A model generated the notes under the pieces. That model searched no databases and was not told where the DNA came from. It saw only the letters and a program-made list of their open reading frames with translations. Below, piece by piece: positions 1 to 8,698 of a DNA stretch of 64,000 bases (positions within the stretch are counted from its first letter, which is position 1; every line of letters starts with the position of its first letter). The DNA comes from Candidatus Aminicenantota bacterium (GTDB lineage: Bacteria > Acidobacteriota > Aminicenantia > Aminicenantales > Aminicenantaceae), in contig JAUVXM010000002.1 in assembly GCA_030603565.1 (NCBI GenBank), forward strand, positions 18,634 to 82,633, in the 5' to 3' direction. Position numbers and translations under genes: made by a program.

Positions 1-2
1 CC

Positions 3-2201
3 ATCGCATCGGATGCAATGCCGGTATTGCTCGTCGCGATCGGCAGTGCATACGGGATACACATGCTTTCCAAATATAACGAAGATGTTCACAAGGAAGA
101 AAGTAAAATTCAAGATATAAAAGACGTATTGAGCGAAGTGGGCTTTCCAATTCTTCTGACCGGTTTAACAACTCTAATCGGTTTCCTGGCATTCCTGTCT
201 TCAAATTTGAGCTTGATACGCGAGTTCGGTGTCTTTACAGCCATGGGAGTGGCGTTTGCCATGATCATATCCGTCACCTTACTGCCGGCCGTGCTCTCCT
301 TCATGAAAGTCAAACGGACCAAACGTAGTACCAAAAAGAAAGAGAATGGATGGTCAACCGGAATGATGAACAAAGTGGGAGGATTTGTGCTGAGGAATGC
401 AAAGCTCATTATTGCATTCTGCATAGTTGTGGTCCTGTTTTCGCTGTTCATGATTACCAGGCTGAGTCGGGAAGTCAACATGGTTGATTACTTCAAGAAA
501 AACAGCGAGATAAGGCAGGCAGAGGAGATGATGGAGGAAAGACTCGGCGGCTCCATTCCTGTCCAGATAGTGATTAAAGGTGATTTGAAAGACCCCTTTG
601 TCCTGAAGGAAATGATAAGGTTTGAGAAATTTATAGAGGCACAACCATCCATCCATAATCCCCATTCAATTGCAGACTTAATCTGTGAAATGAACTGGGT
701 AGTGAACGGGCACCATACAATCCCCGAAACCAGAGATGGAGTAGCGAATCTATGGTTTTTTATCGAGGGAAACGAGATTTTGAATCAACTCATAACCGAC
801 GACGCCATGGAGGCGCTCATCCAGGCAAATCTGGGCACAGTAAATACCAAACAGGTTATTGCCCTGGTGAATCAGGTCGAAGGTTATATAAATAAGGAGT
901 TGAGAACAGACCTTATTAAGTTGAGAATTTCCCTTGTATCCTCTGATTTTGAGGCGGTACTTGCGAAAGAGCGGATGGAACAAATACTTTCAAAAATAAA
1001 TTGGGACATCAAAAAAAGGGGTCTTGTATGGACCGCTCATAATTCAGAGCTAAGGGAGATGCTTTTCACGGCAGCTAACCCAAACAGCGGCGGCTTAGAT
1101 GATGCCATGATAGATGCGCTAGGAATGAAAGTTAGTGATTATCTGCGCACCGAGAGTACCGACATCCAGGTTGAGTCTGAAAAAGTCATCTCTGCGATTA
1201 TCGCTGACATTGGCGATTCGCTGCGACTGAGCAAACCGGGAATCGGGGAAGCAAAAACGCCTGAATGGGGCGAGGAGGATATTGTCGATGTCCTGAAGAA
1301 GAATGTCCCTCAAGCCCTGTACGCCGAAGACCCGGAGGCGCTTGATTACGCTGCCGAAACGATTGTAACGATTATTAAAGACGAGAAAAATTGGGCAAGA
1401 GTGAAGAGATTAATTCAGGATATAAAACCTTTTCTTCCTGAGTCTCTTGCAGACGACGATAAATTCCTGGGCGATTTACGCGATGATGTCTGGGAGATAA
1501 ACGAGGATCGGATAGCCATTGAAGGTTCGAAATACGAGATTCTCCCCGGTAATACCAAGTTCCAGAGCCGAACAAAGCTTTCTGCTCAACAGACAGGAAT
1601 GCCGATAATCTACAATGACCTAGACAAACAGATCATAAAAAGCCAGGCTTTTAGCCTTTCCATCGCCATTCTACTGGTGTTCCTGCTTCTTGCCTACCGT
1701 CTGAAATCGATTATTGGCGGTTTTGTTTCGATAACTCCGATCACTCTGACCATACTCATCAACTTTACGATAATGGCGATTTTCGGCATACCCCTGGATG
1801 TTGTAACCGTCCTGATTGGCAGTGTAGCGGTCGGCATTGGAATCGACTACACAATCCATTTTATAATCAGGTTCAAGGTCGAACACGCTCTGGGCAAGAC
1901 TGAGCTTGAAGCTCTGGGCAAGACACTGGAAACCACTGGAAAGGCAATTGTCATCAATGCACTCTCGGTGATGATGGGGTTTTTGGTGCTGGTTCTGGGG
2001 AATATCGTCCCGATGCAGCGCTTCGGCTACCTCATCGCTATTACGATGATTGTCAGCGCCACAGCCTCGATTACGGTCATGCCCGCGTTGCTCCTGGTGA
2101 CAAGAGCCGGATTTATCGGGAGGCTCGGATTGCTGACTAATGGTTTAGTCTCCAAAGTGGCCAATAAAATCAATGTAAAAAATAATTACAGAAAAAAATA
2201 A
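3..2201 (+). CDS. RND/MMPL-family exporter, 5' end outside the window
   Basis: The reading frame is open to the window edge (IASDA precedes the first Met), so the N-terminal part lies upstream. The first visible residues (MPVLLVAIGSAYGIHM) are a transmembrane helix typical of the first RND helix bundle, followed by helices near residues 45-100 and 130-148. A large periplasmic loop (about 150-540) leads to a second bundle (about 548-705) containing GIGIDYTIHF, where the intramembrane Asp is the usual proton-relay position. RND/MMPL proteins export lipids or other hydrophobic molecules using the proton gradient. The next two genes encode a LolA-like periplasmic protein and an outer-membrane barrel, so a three-part envelope route is likely. 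The substrate cannot be read from the sequence. Confidence 0.88.
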   Translation: MASDAMPVLLVAIGSAYGIHMLSKYNEDVHKEESKIQDIKDVLSEVGFPILLTGLTTLIGFLAFLSSNLSLIREFGVFTAMGVAFAMIISVTLLPAVLSFMKVKRTKRSTKKKENGWSTGMMNKVGGFVLRNAKLIIAFCIVVVLFSLFMITRLSREVNMVDYFKKNSEIRQAEEMMEERLGGSIPVQIVIKGDLKDPFVLKEMIRFEKFIEAQPSIHNPHSIADLICEMNWVVNGHHTIPETRDGVANLWFFIEGNEILNQLITDDAMEALIQANLGTVNTKQVIALVNQVEGYINKELRTDLIKLRISLVSSDFEAVLAKERMEQILSKINWDIKKRGLVWTAHNSELREMLFTAANPNSGGLDDAMIDALGMKVSDYLRTESTDIQVESEKVISAIIADIGDSLRLSKPGIGEAKTPEWGEEDIVDVLKKNVPQALYAEDPEALDYAAETIVTIIKDEKNWARVKRLIQDIKPFLPESLADDDKFLGDLRDDVWEINEDRIAIEGSKYEILPGNTKFQSRTKLSAQQTGMPIIYNDLDKQIIKSQAFSLSIAILLVFLLLAYRLKSIIGGFVSITPITLTILINFTIMAIFGIPLDVVTVLIGSVAVGIGIDYTIHFIIRFKVEHALGKTELEALGKTLETTGKAIVINALSVMMGFLVLVLGNIVPMQRFGYLIAITMIVSATASITVMPALLLVTRAGFIGRLGLLTNGLVSKVANKINVKNNYRKK

Positions 2202-2222
2202 TTTCAAAAATAAGGAGGAAAA

Positions 2223-2987
2223 ATGCAAAAAATAACATTGACTACTATTCTTTTTTTTCTGGTTGCCTTCCTATTTATATGCCAACCTGAGGAGCTGAAT
2301 GCGGAAGAATTGACCCTCACGGCTTCACAGATTCTTGAAAAGTGTGATGATGTTATCAATGCTCCCACGGATCAGGATTTAAGAATAAAACTTATCCTGA
2401 TAGACAAAAAAGGCAAAGAAAAAATGCGTGAGATGAGCATGCTTCAGAAGGGGAATGATAAAAGGATGGTGAAGTTTCTGTCGCCTGCTGATCAGAGGGG
2501 GATTGCTTTCCTTTCGCTTCCCGACGACATTATGTATCTTTATCTACCTGCTTTCAAAAAAATAAGACGCATTGCCTCTCATGTAAAAAATACCAAATTC
2601 GCAGGAAGCGATTTTACCTATGAAGATATGGAGGCAATAAGGTATTCAAAAAAATACATCCCTGAATTGCTGAAGAAAGAGGAAAATCATTATGTTCTCC
2701 AACTCAAACCAAGAGAAGGAGTGAAAACTGACTATTCCAAATTAGTTATGTGGGTGAGAATGGATAACTTCTACCCAACTAAAATTGAACATTACAATAA
2801 GGGTGACAAGCTATACAAGATAATGATCAGCAAAAAAATTGAGAAGGTTAATGGATACTGGATATCCAAGGAATATGAAATGGAAGATTTAAAAGCAGAA
2901 CATAAGACAAGAATGATGATATTGGATGTAAAGTTTGACTCGGGATTGTCCGATGACAAATTCACAAAACGTTATTTAAGTAGATGA
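2223..2987 (+). CDS. LolA-like outer-membrane lipoprotein-sorting protein
   Basis: This 254-residue protein starts at an ATG 4 bases after AAGGAGG. Residues 1-27 form a signal peptide ending near LNAEE. The body has the look of COG2834 LolA-like proteins: LSPADQRGIAFLSLPDD, then LPAFKKIRRIASHVKN and GSDFTYEDME, which are typical of family members encoded beside RND exporters. The expected role is a periplasmic shuttle carrying a hydrophobic cargo between the inner-membrane pump and the outer membrane. It lies 21 bp after the RND gene and 16 bp before a beta-barrel gene, all on one strand, which supports a single operon. The family is recognised from the motif pattern; the cargo is unknown. 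Confidence 0.8.
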   Translation: MQKITLTTILFFLVAFLFICQPEELNAEELTLTASQILEKCDDVINAPTDQDLRIKLILIDKKGKEKMREMSMLQKGNDKRMVKFLSPADQRGIAFLSLPDDIMYLYLPAFKKIRRIASHVKNTKFAGSDFTYEDMEAIRYSKKYIPELLKKEENHYVLQLKPREGVKTDYSKLVMWVRMDNFYPTKIEHYNKGDKLYKIMISKKIEKVNGYWISKEYEMEDLKAEHKTRMMILDVKFDSGLSDDKFTKRYLSR

Positions 2988-3003
2988 AGAAGGGTAACAT
3001 AAC

Positions 3004-4365
3004 ATGAAAAGGCGTAAAATCATATTGGCATCTGTATGTATTTTGTTGTTCTACTTTTCTTGTATTCTTCAGGCGCAAGAAAAAACGGATTCCGGAGTTA
3101 AATGGGGCGGGTATTTGCAAACAGATAATCGTCTCCGCTTAAAAGATAGTGATTTTTCCTGGCAGGAGTATCGGCTTGATTTAAAAGCGGATGTCAGTCC
3201 TTCGGAGAAGGCACATTTTTATAGCGAGTTCTGGATAAGGTCATGGGGATTTTCCGAGCTACAAAATAGTTCCGATTTGATAAATAAAGATAAAGTCGCT
3301 CCCTGGAACCTGGATTTGCGAGAGGCATACGTTGACCTTTATGGGTTTCTTTTTGACAATCTCGATGTTCGGGTTGGAAGACAGCGCATAGCCTGGGGAA
3401 CGGGAGATAAACTAAACCCCACTGACAATCTTAATCCCTATGATCTTGAAGACATCTGGGATTTCGGAAGACACCTGGGATCCAATGGACTTAAAATGTC
3501 CTATTACTTGGGAGATTATACGTTTGAAGCCGTTTTCATTCCAGCTTTCACACCTGCTGTATTGCCCAGAGGTGACTGGGCTTCGGCATTGTCACCCTCA
3601 ATGGAATTGCCTCCTGGACTGACTTTAAGAAATCTCACCGATACGATAACAATTCCCGAAAACAACATTAAAGAGAATTCTACTGTTGGTGTTAGAGTCT
3701 TGAAAAACTTTTTAGATTATGATTTTTCTCTGAGTTATGTTCATGGCAACGACTTTTTTCCGTTGGCAGAAAAAATAATCTTTACTCCTACAGATATGCC
3801 AGGCGACGTGGATATTGCAAGTGAACTTATATATCCGAAAAGGCATGTAGTCGGAGGGGATATGGCTGGAACCATTTACGATGTTGGGATATGGGCCGAA
3901 GCAGCGTTGTTTTTCCCTGAAAAAATCATGATGACTACTGACTTTTCTGCTCTGAGGATGGGCGTCCATGAATCAACTGCTTTGGACAATGAGCCGTATG
4001 TAAAATACGTTGTTGGTGCAGATTATACCTTCAGGAATGGAATCTATATCAATGGGCAATACCTGCATGGTTTCATACATGAACGGGGTAAAGACAATTT
4101 GGAAGATTATTTTATGTTTGGCATAGAGAAGAAATTATTTGACAATAAGCTGAAGCCAACGATTTCAGGAGGTTTAGAGGTAAAGGATTTTAAAGACTTT
4201 AAAAATAATTATGCCCTTATTCTTTCGCCTGAAATCGCTTATTATCCTCTTGACAATGCTGAGGTTATCCTTGGCGTCCGATGGATAGAGGGAAAAGTCA
4301 CGACTGCCTTTGGAAGGGTAAAAGATAATGACGAGTTTTATATCAGGGTAAAGTATAGCTTTTAG
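3004..4365 (+). CDS. outer-membrane beta-barrel protein (DUF1302/alginate-export-like)
   Basis: The product is 453 residues with a signal peptide ending around ILQAQE. After residue 30 it has alternating hydrophobic and aromatic strands (for example WGGYLQTDNRLRLKD, VRVGRQRIAWGTGDKLNPTDN). It ends in an aromatic strand, FYIRVKYSF, whose terminal Phe is the usual barrel-assembly signal. The segment RVGRQRIAWGTGDKLNPTDNLNPYDLED resembles DUF1302-type proteins, which are often encoded with MMPL exporters and LolA-like proteins. It probably forms the outer-membrane end of the export route. It is the last gene of the run; the following 330 bp hold only a toxin-gene remnant and a new promoter. Confidence 0.75.
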   Translation: MKRRKIILASVCILLFYFSCILQAQEKTDSGVKWGGYLQTDNRLRLKDSDFSWQEYRLDLKADVSPSEKAHFYSEFWIRSWGFSELQNSSDLINKDKVAPWNLDLREAYVDLYGFLFDNLDVRVGRQRIAWGTGDKLNPTDNLNPYDLEDIWDFGRHLGSNGLKMSYYLGDYTFEAVFIPAFTPAVLPRGDWASALSPSMELPPGLTLRNLTDTITIPENNIKENSTVGVRVLKNFLDYDFSLSYVHGNDFFPLAEKIIFTPTDMPGDVDIASELIYPKRHVVGGDMAGTIYDVGIWAEAALFFPEKIMMTTDFSALRMGVHESTALDNEPYVKYVVGADYTFRNGIYINGQYLHGFIHERGKDNLEDYFMFGIEKKLFDNKLKPTISGGLEVKDFKDFKNNYALILSPEIAYYPLDNAEVILGVRWIEGKVTTAFGRVKDNDEFYIRVKYSF

Positions 4366-4440
4366 GATGTTATTTTTAATGTGTTATGAATGAAGAAAGG
4401 GTAGTCAAAAAAGTTTTTTTTCACTTGAAACCGACTTCCC

Positions 4441-4545
4441 AACAGAGTTTGTTTCTGCAGAAATCTTAAGGAAGGAAATCTCATTCTGACCGAGATGAAA
4501 GCAAAAGGATTTAATTTGTCTGTGAATTCTCTAAAAGAAATTTAG
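4441..4545 (+). pseudogene. internally deleted remnant of a PIN-domain toxin gene
   Basis: This 105-bp segment matches two separated parts of the intact PIN gene at 16960-17454. The first 30 bases match about 17063-17092 and the remainder matches about 17375-17454, including the last codons and stop position. The join falls exactly on CTTAAG, which is present at both break points of the intact copy, so a deletion between short direct repeats explains it. The two CTTAAG copies are in different frames, so the fused frame meets a TGA at once. Several substitutions show it is older than a recent copy. No antitoxin remains upstream. Confidence 0.85.
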
Positions 4546-4613
4546 GATTGAAGAGCAGTCAGTCTCTTTTTTGCATCTTCCCCTTACCGAGAAAATTATT
4601 TTCAATTTTTTAC

Positions 4614-4641
4614 TTGACAAATACTCTAATATCATTATACT
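4614..4641 (+). promoter_or_regulatory. sigma70-type promoter for the membrane protein/regulator pair
   Basis: TTGACA (4614-4619) and TATACT (4636-4641) are separated by 16 bp. The start codon of the next gene is at 4696, preceded by AAGAGGAGG. The run of A/T around the -10 box fits a promoter. No operator was recognised. Confidence 0.7.
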
Positions 4642-4695
4642 TTAAATATATTGAAGTATAAACATATTAGATTTATAATTAAGAGGAGGTAGAAA

Positions 4696-5469
4696 ATGGA
4701 AAAACCTGGAAAATTAAAAACGAGCAATTGGGGAATCGTCTTTTTTACTCTGCTGATTGTAGTAATTCTTACATGTTCCGCGATATTTTTTGGTAAAACA
4801 GTATTCTACACTGTACTTTGTTTTATGCCTTTATTAGCGGCTATTACCCACTTTATCAGTTTTCTCAGAACAAAGAATTGGGGTCATTTGATTCTAATGC
4901 TATTTTATGTGTTTATTGTCCTTCTTTTCTTCCCTACTTTAGCTTTTAACCAACAAACAAGAATAATACTTGCAGCATGTGCCTTGATCCTGTTCATAGG
5001 AGAGATTATTGTACTTTCAAGCAAAAGAATTAACTGGCGCTATCGGGAGATACTGGAACTTGCGGCATATCCTGTAGAAGAGTCCACCGACGGTTTTACT
5101 CCCCGCGCATTCCCTGCCGGGGAAGCACAATACACAAAAGAAGAAATTATTGGATTCACAAAATTCATGATTAAACATGTTATCGCCTACCCGTTCGTTG
5201 AAGAGAATAGAGTTGTCCTGGTAGTTCCGGAAAATATGTTTGTTTATATGCTTTTTCTAAAGCACAGCTACAAAAAAGACACCTATATCACTTTTGATTT
5301 CAAGGGAAATGTCTCTGTCACTATCGCCAAAAAGGACTATCAAAAATACAAGGAAGAATTCACTTTTGATCAATTATGTGCTTCTCTGGGAAATTTGTTC
5401 ATAGAATTTCTGGAGCTGTACCAAAAAGATAAAAGCAGAGAAATCATTGACAAACTGAATGCAATCTAA
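4696..5469 (+). CDS. uncharacterised membrane protein with cytoplasmic or periplasmic C-terminal domain
   Basis: This 257-residue protein starts after AAGAGGAGG. Four hydrophobic helices are visible at about 10-33, 34-57, 62-86 and 88-108, followed by a soluble region from 110 to 257. The soluble part is rich in charged residues and has a Lys-rich stretch around YQKYKEEFTFDQ. I do not recognise the family. It is read from a good promoter and is followed 35 bp later by a winged-helix protein, so the two are probably co-transcribed and may work as a membrane component and its regulator. No catalytic motif is visible. Confidence 0.6.
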   Translation: MEKPGKLKTSNWGIVFFTLLIVVILTCSAIFFGKTVFYTVLCFMPLLAAITHFISFLRTKNWGHLILMLFYVFIVLLFFPTLAFNQQTRIILAACALILFIGEIIVLSSKRINWRYREILELAAYPVEESTDGFTPRAFPAGEAQYTKEEIIGFTKFMIKHVIAYPFVEENRVVLVVPENMFVYMLFLKHSYKKDTYITFDFKGNVSVTIAKKDYQKYKEEFTFDQLCASLGNLFIEFLELYQKDKSREIIDKLNAI

Positions 5470-5504
5470 AGTGAAATACAAAGAAGTAAATTGGAGAAAT
5501 TTCA

Positions 5505-6101
5505 ATGGATTTTAAAACAGCATCTCAATTAGGCTCCATAATCTCTAAAGATTATGCCGAGGATTTCTTTAAGCTGCTGGTGATATATCAAGACATTTCA
5601 GCCTCAGAAGCAGCCTCCCGGCTTAACCTTCATATATCAACCGCCCAGGATTTTCTCGAGGGATTAAACTCCCAGGATATAGTTTCAAAAAAAGAAGTCC
5701 TTGAAAAAAAGCGGCCCTATTTCAGGTATTCCCTTAAAAAGAAAACATTAACTATAACAATCGATTTTGTTGCCCTATATAACAAACAGGATCATCAGGA
5801 TAGATTAAAATGGAAAATAAGGGAGAAAAAGAATTCCGGCGCTATATTTAAAAAATTCAGGAAAAGTGATTATATTTCTGCGGTGCACTTTTTTACAGGC
5901 AAGGGAAGAACCCGAATTGAAAAAAAAATCAATCTAACAAGAAACCAGGGAAATTTCCTTTTATATCTCCCTTTTCCGACAGAGCCTTTTTTAAGCGTGG
6001 CTGAAATTATAAAAAAAGCTAAAATTGAAGATTCAAACATTCCAGAAGTCCTGGATATTATCGATGCTTTACTCAACCATAAAATAATTGAAAAGAGATG
6101 A
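5505..6101 (+). CDS. winged-helix transcriptional regulator-like protein
   Basis: The product is 198 residues. Residues 18-75 look like an ArsR/MarR-type winged helix: FFKLLVIYQDISASEAASRL, then a recognition-helix-like HISTAQDFLEGL, then a wing around KKRPYFRYSL. The rest is basic and has no recognisable ligand domain; a second helix-turn-helix-like segment (LSVAEIIKKAKIEDSNIPEV) lies near the C-terminus. It follows the membrane protein gene by 35 bp and is probably translated from the same message. A role in regulating its own operon is an inference from position. It could also be a non-DNA-binding winged-helix protein. Confidence 0.55.
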   Translation: MDFKTASQLGSIISKDYAEDFFKLLVIYQDISASEAASRLNLHISTAQDFLEGLNSQDIVSKKEVLEKKRPYFRYSLKKKTLTITIDFVALYNKQDHQDRLKWKIREKKNSGAIFKKFRKSDYISAVHFFTGKGRTRIEKKINLTRNQGNFLLYLPFPTEPFLSVAEIIKKAKIEDSNIPEVLDIIDALLNHKIIEKR

Positions 6102-6201
6102 CACTTGTTATTTAAAAAATCCAATTCTTTTCAAGTGTCTGAGTATAGTCCTAGTTAAAGATTTTATCTATTTGAGGCATTCCTTATTGAGCCTTGATTT
6201 C

Positions 6202-8694
6202 TCACTCATCTTTATCCCCGCGGATCATACGGATACCGAACACCGATGCAACAGAACTCCCCTCTGCAGCTTCAAAACGCACAGTTACTATCTCTTTGCC
6301 CTTGATGATGCTTGCATCGATGGCATACTCGACATTAAAAAATCGTTGGGGGTAGCTTCTTTTCACTTCCTGATGGCCGATAGGCCTCCCGTCCACAAGA
6401 ATATTGAATGTGGCGCTTCGGCTTCGCTCACCAGTGTAGTAGGTCACGACCAGGACCATGGGAGACTCGGGCTCTACAGGCAGATCAAAGGAGAACCAGC
6501 TCCCGCTTCTGCGTCCGGGACGACCCCTCACCTGTGTGATACGCGCATCTTCAGAGCCTTGATAGTTAAAATCCCGTTCCGGCTGCATCTCTCCAGGTTG
6601 AGCATAGGCCACAGTGGCTTTTTCGGAGACGAGCTGCCGTTCTTGTTCAGCGACATACTCGGCTTTTTTCTCCTCCCATCCGGGCTTGGAAAAGAGGTCG
6701 AAATAGACAGCGTAGACACGACGGTGTAAACGGTAGAACGGCACCAAATTGGCCTCGATCTCAAGGTCGGCACCAAAATTATCGCGGCCAACACCAGTAA
6801 TCCGAAAATGTCCCGGTTCGTTGGGAACTGGATGCACCCATTGGCCCACCGGCTGCTCGGCAGCCACGAATACAGGAATTGTCAGCGGTTCACGCCTGAC
6901 ATCACTTCCGCGTCCTCTCTCACGTTCCGGTCCCAAGTCTGCAGCCAATGCAAGAGGCCCCCACATAATAGCAGCGACCTGCGGATTGTCCGGTGTGGGC
7001 TCCAAACGAAGCGTCTTGGGGAGGGTTAGCTCGATTGTGTCGCCGGTATTCCAGGTCCGTTTCAGTTCGACATACACTCCGGAACTATCCACACCGGCAC
7101 GGCCAGCAACGGGGCGACCCGATTCAGGCACATCGCGATAAGGATTGATGGTGTCTTCTGAGACGGGTATGCCATTGACATTTATGGAAAATCCGTCACC
7201 AGCCCATAAGGGCCGGCGCAGAGCCAGAGTTATTTTTTTGGGGGACTGGAGCATCATTTTTATGGTCACGGACTCCCCTTCCGGGAAATCCGTATCCACC
7301 TCCAGGCTGACACCTGCCACAGTCCAGTCTAGCGTGGACGGTGCATACAAATTCACCCAGAGCTTGTCCTCTGCTTCATAGTAGATCCCGTCTCCATGAA
7401 GAGCATGACTCTCCATGCCCGTTCCCACACAGCAGGTGAAACTGCGGAACATATCCTGATATTCATGCTGGACTCCTCTACCGACCGGCACCATGTAGCA
7501 TGTCCGGCCGTCCTCTGGATCAATAGAGGCCAAGATATGGTTGAAAAGAGCCCTCTCATAAAAATCGGCGTAATGGGCGTCGGGCCGGATCGCAAAAAGC
7601 CGGCGGGTTAGTTTGAGCATGTTGTAAACATTACACGTTTCAGCAGTCCGACCGTCAACACGATCACTGAGCTTACCGGGTTCACCAAAATATTCGTCAT
7701 GACCGTGTCCACCCGTGGCATAGCTGTGGTGCTGGACAACTTGATCCCAGAAAAAACTTGCAGCCAGAAAATCTCCTGCACTGCCCGTATAGGCATAACG
7801 GTCGGCCGAGCCGATAAGCTTGGGCACCTGCGTGTTAGCGTGTTTGCCCTCAAGGATGTCCTGGTGGCGTTTGAGAGGCTCAATAAAGGATCGGTGTTCA
7901 AATTTATAGGAAAGATCCAACCAGCGCTTGTCCCCTGTGTCAGCATAGAGATCGACCATAACCTCGTTCATGCCTCCAAACTCCGTGTTCAGCATACGCT
8001 GTATCTGTCCTGCATCGAGAGGTGCAAGAATGCGTTCTGCCCATTCCGCAAATTTGATTTCCAATTCCAAAGCCAACTTGTTGCCCGTATAACGAAAGGC
8101 GTCCCTTAAGCCTGCGAATGTTTTATGCAGGGTGTACCACGGTGACCATAAACCATTGAGATCAAAACCGCCGGATTTGATTTCTCCCTGTGATAAGCGC
8201 ATGAAAAGTTCATGCCCGTCAATACCGTCTCGATTGACAATGGCCCCAAGGTACCCGTCGCCCCTCTTGTCTTGAACTTCCTTGAATTCTGTGACGATAT
8301 AATCTGCCCGTCGCTTGAACTCTTCATTGCCGGTAGCAGCGTACATTAAGCTGATAGCCGAGAGATAATGCCCGGCAATGTGGCCGGTCAGCTGGCGGCT
8401 GTCCACTGCATCCCAACCTCCGTATCCCTCGGCCTTTGCTTTCAGGCCCGCACGGATACGGTAGCCGGCCAGCATGCGATTTGGTTCCAGCTGAAGCAAA
8501 TATTCAGCCGTCACATCCTGGGCTTGCTTGAGAGGACCGCCCAACAGTCTAACTTTGCCTAAATCTAAGGGCCGTGCTTTAAGGATTTTTTCCTCAAAAG
8601 CCCCCACAACAGGATCCTGCCCCTCTGCAAGAATATTAAGGTTAAATACCAAGACCAAAAACAAAAGAGAAATAATTTTTGCTTTCATCATCAC
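6202..8694 (-). CDS. GH127 (DUF1680) beta-L-arabinofuranosidase-like glycosidase
   Basis: The product is 830 residues with a signal peptide (residues 1-23). The long alpha/alpha toroid region is typical of DUF1680/GH127. The zinc and nucleophile cysteine set known from HypBA1-type enzymes is present: ETC in AETCNVYNML (E352, C354) and adjacent cysteines in FTCCVGTGMES (C421, C422). A beta-rich C-terminal extension (about 700-825) may be a carbohydrate-binding or accessory module. GH127 enzymes remove beta-L-arabinofuranose from plant hydroxyproline-rich glycans. It follows the M6-like protease gene by only 5 bp, so the pair may take apart glycoproteins outside the cytoplasm. Base composition is clearly richer in G and C than the flanks. 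Confidence 0.88.
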   Translation of the reverse strand: MMMKAKIISLLFLVLVFNLNILAEGQDPVVGAFEEKILKARPLDLGKVRLLGGPLKQAQDVTAEYLLQLEPNRMLAGYRIRAGLKAKAEGYGGWDAVDSRQLTGHIAGHYLSAISLMYAATGNEEFKRRADYIVTEFKEVQDKRGDGYLGAIVNRDGIDGHELFMRLSQGEIKSGGFDLNGLWSPWYTLHKTFAGLRDAFRYTGNKLALELEIKFAEWAERILAPLDAGQIQRMLNTEFGGMNEVMVDLYADTGDKRWLDLSYKFEHRSFIEPLKRHQDILEGKHANTQVPKLIGSADRYAYTGSAGDFLAASFFWDQVVQHHSYATGGHGHDEYFGEPGKLSDRVDGRTAETCNVYNMLKLTRRLFAIRPDAHYADFYERALFNHILASIDPEDGRTCYMVPVGRGVQHEYQDMFRSFTCCVGTGMESHALHGDGIYYEAEDKLWVNLYAPSTLDWTVAGVSLEVDTDFPEGESVTIKMMLQSPKKITLALRRPLWAGDGFSINVNGIPVSEDTINPYRDVPESGRPVAGRAGVDSSGVYVELKRTWNTGDTIELTLPKTLRLEPTPDNPQVAAIMWGPLALAADLGPERERGRGSDVRREPLTIPVFVAAEQPVGQWVHPVPNEPGHFRITGVGRDNFGADLEIEANLVPFYRLHRRVYAVYFDLFSKPGWEEKKAEYVAEQERQLVSEKATVAYAQPGEMQPERDFNYQGSEDARITQVRGRPGRRSGSWFSFDLPVEPESPMVLVVTYYTGERSRSATFNILVDGRPIGHQEVKRSYPQRFFNVEYAIDASIIKGKEIVTVRFEAAEGSSVASVFGIRMIRGDKDE

Positions 8695-8698
8695 TTCC

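Noticed and set aside
6088-8562. Several long open frames on the plus strand opposite the GH127 gene
   Set aside because: They are shadows of a GC-rich gene: no ribosome sites, no recognisable domains, and the minus-strand protein is complete with catalytic residues.
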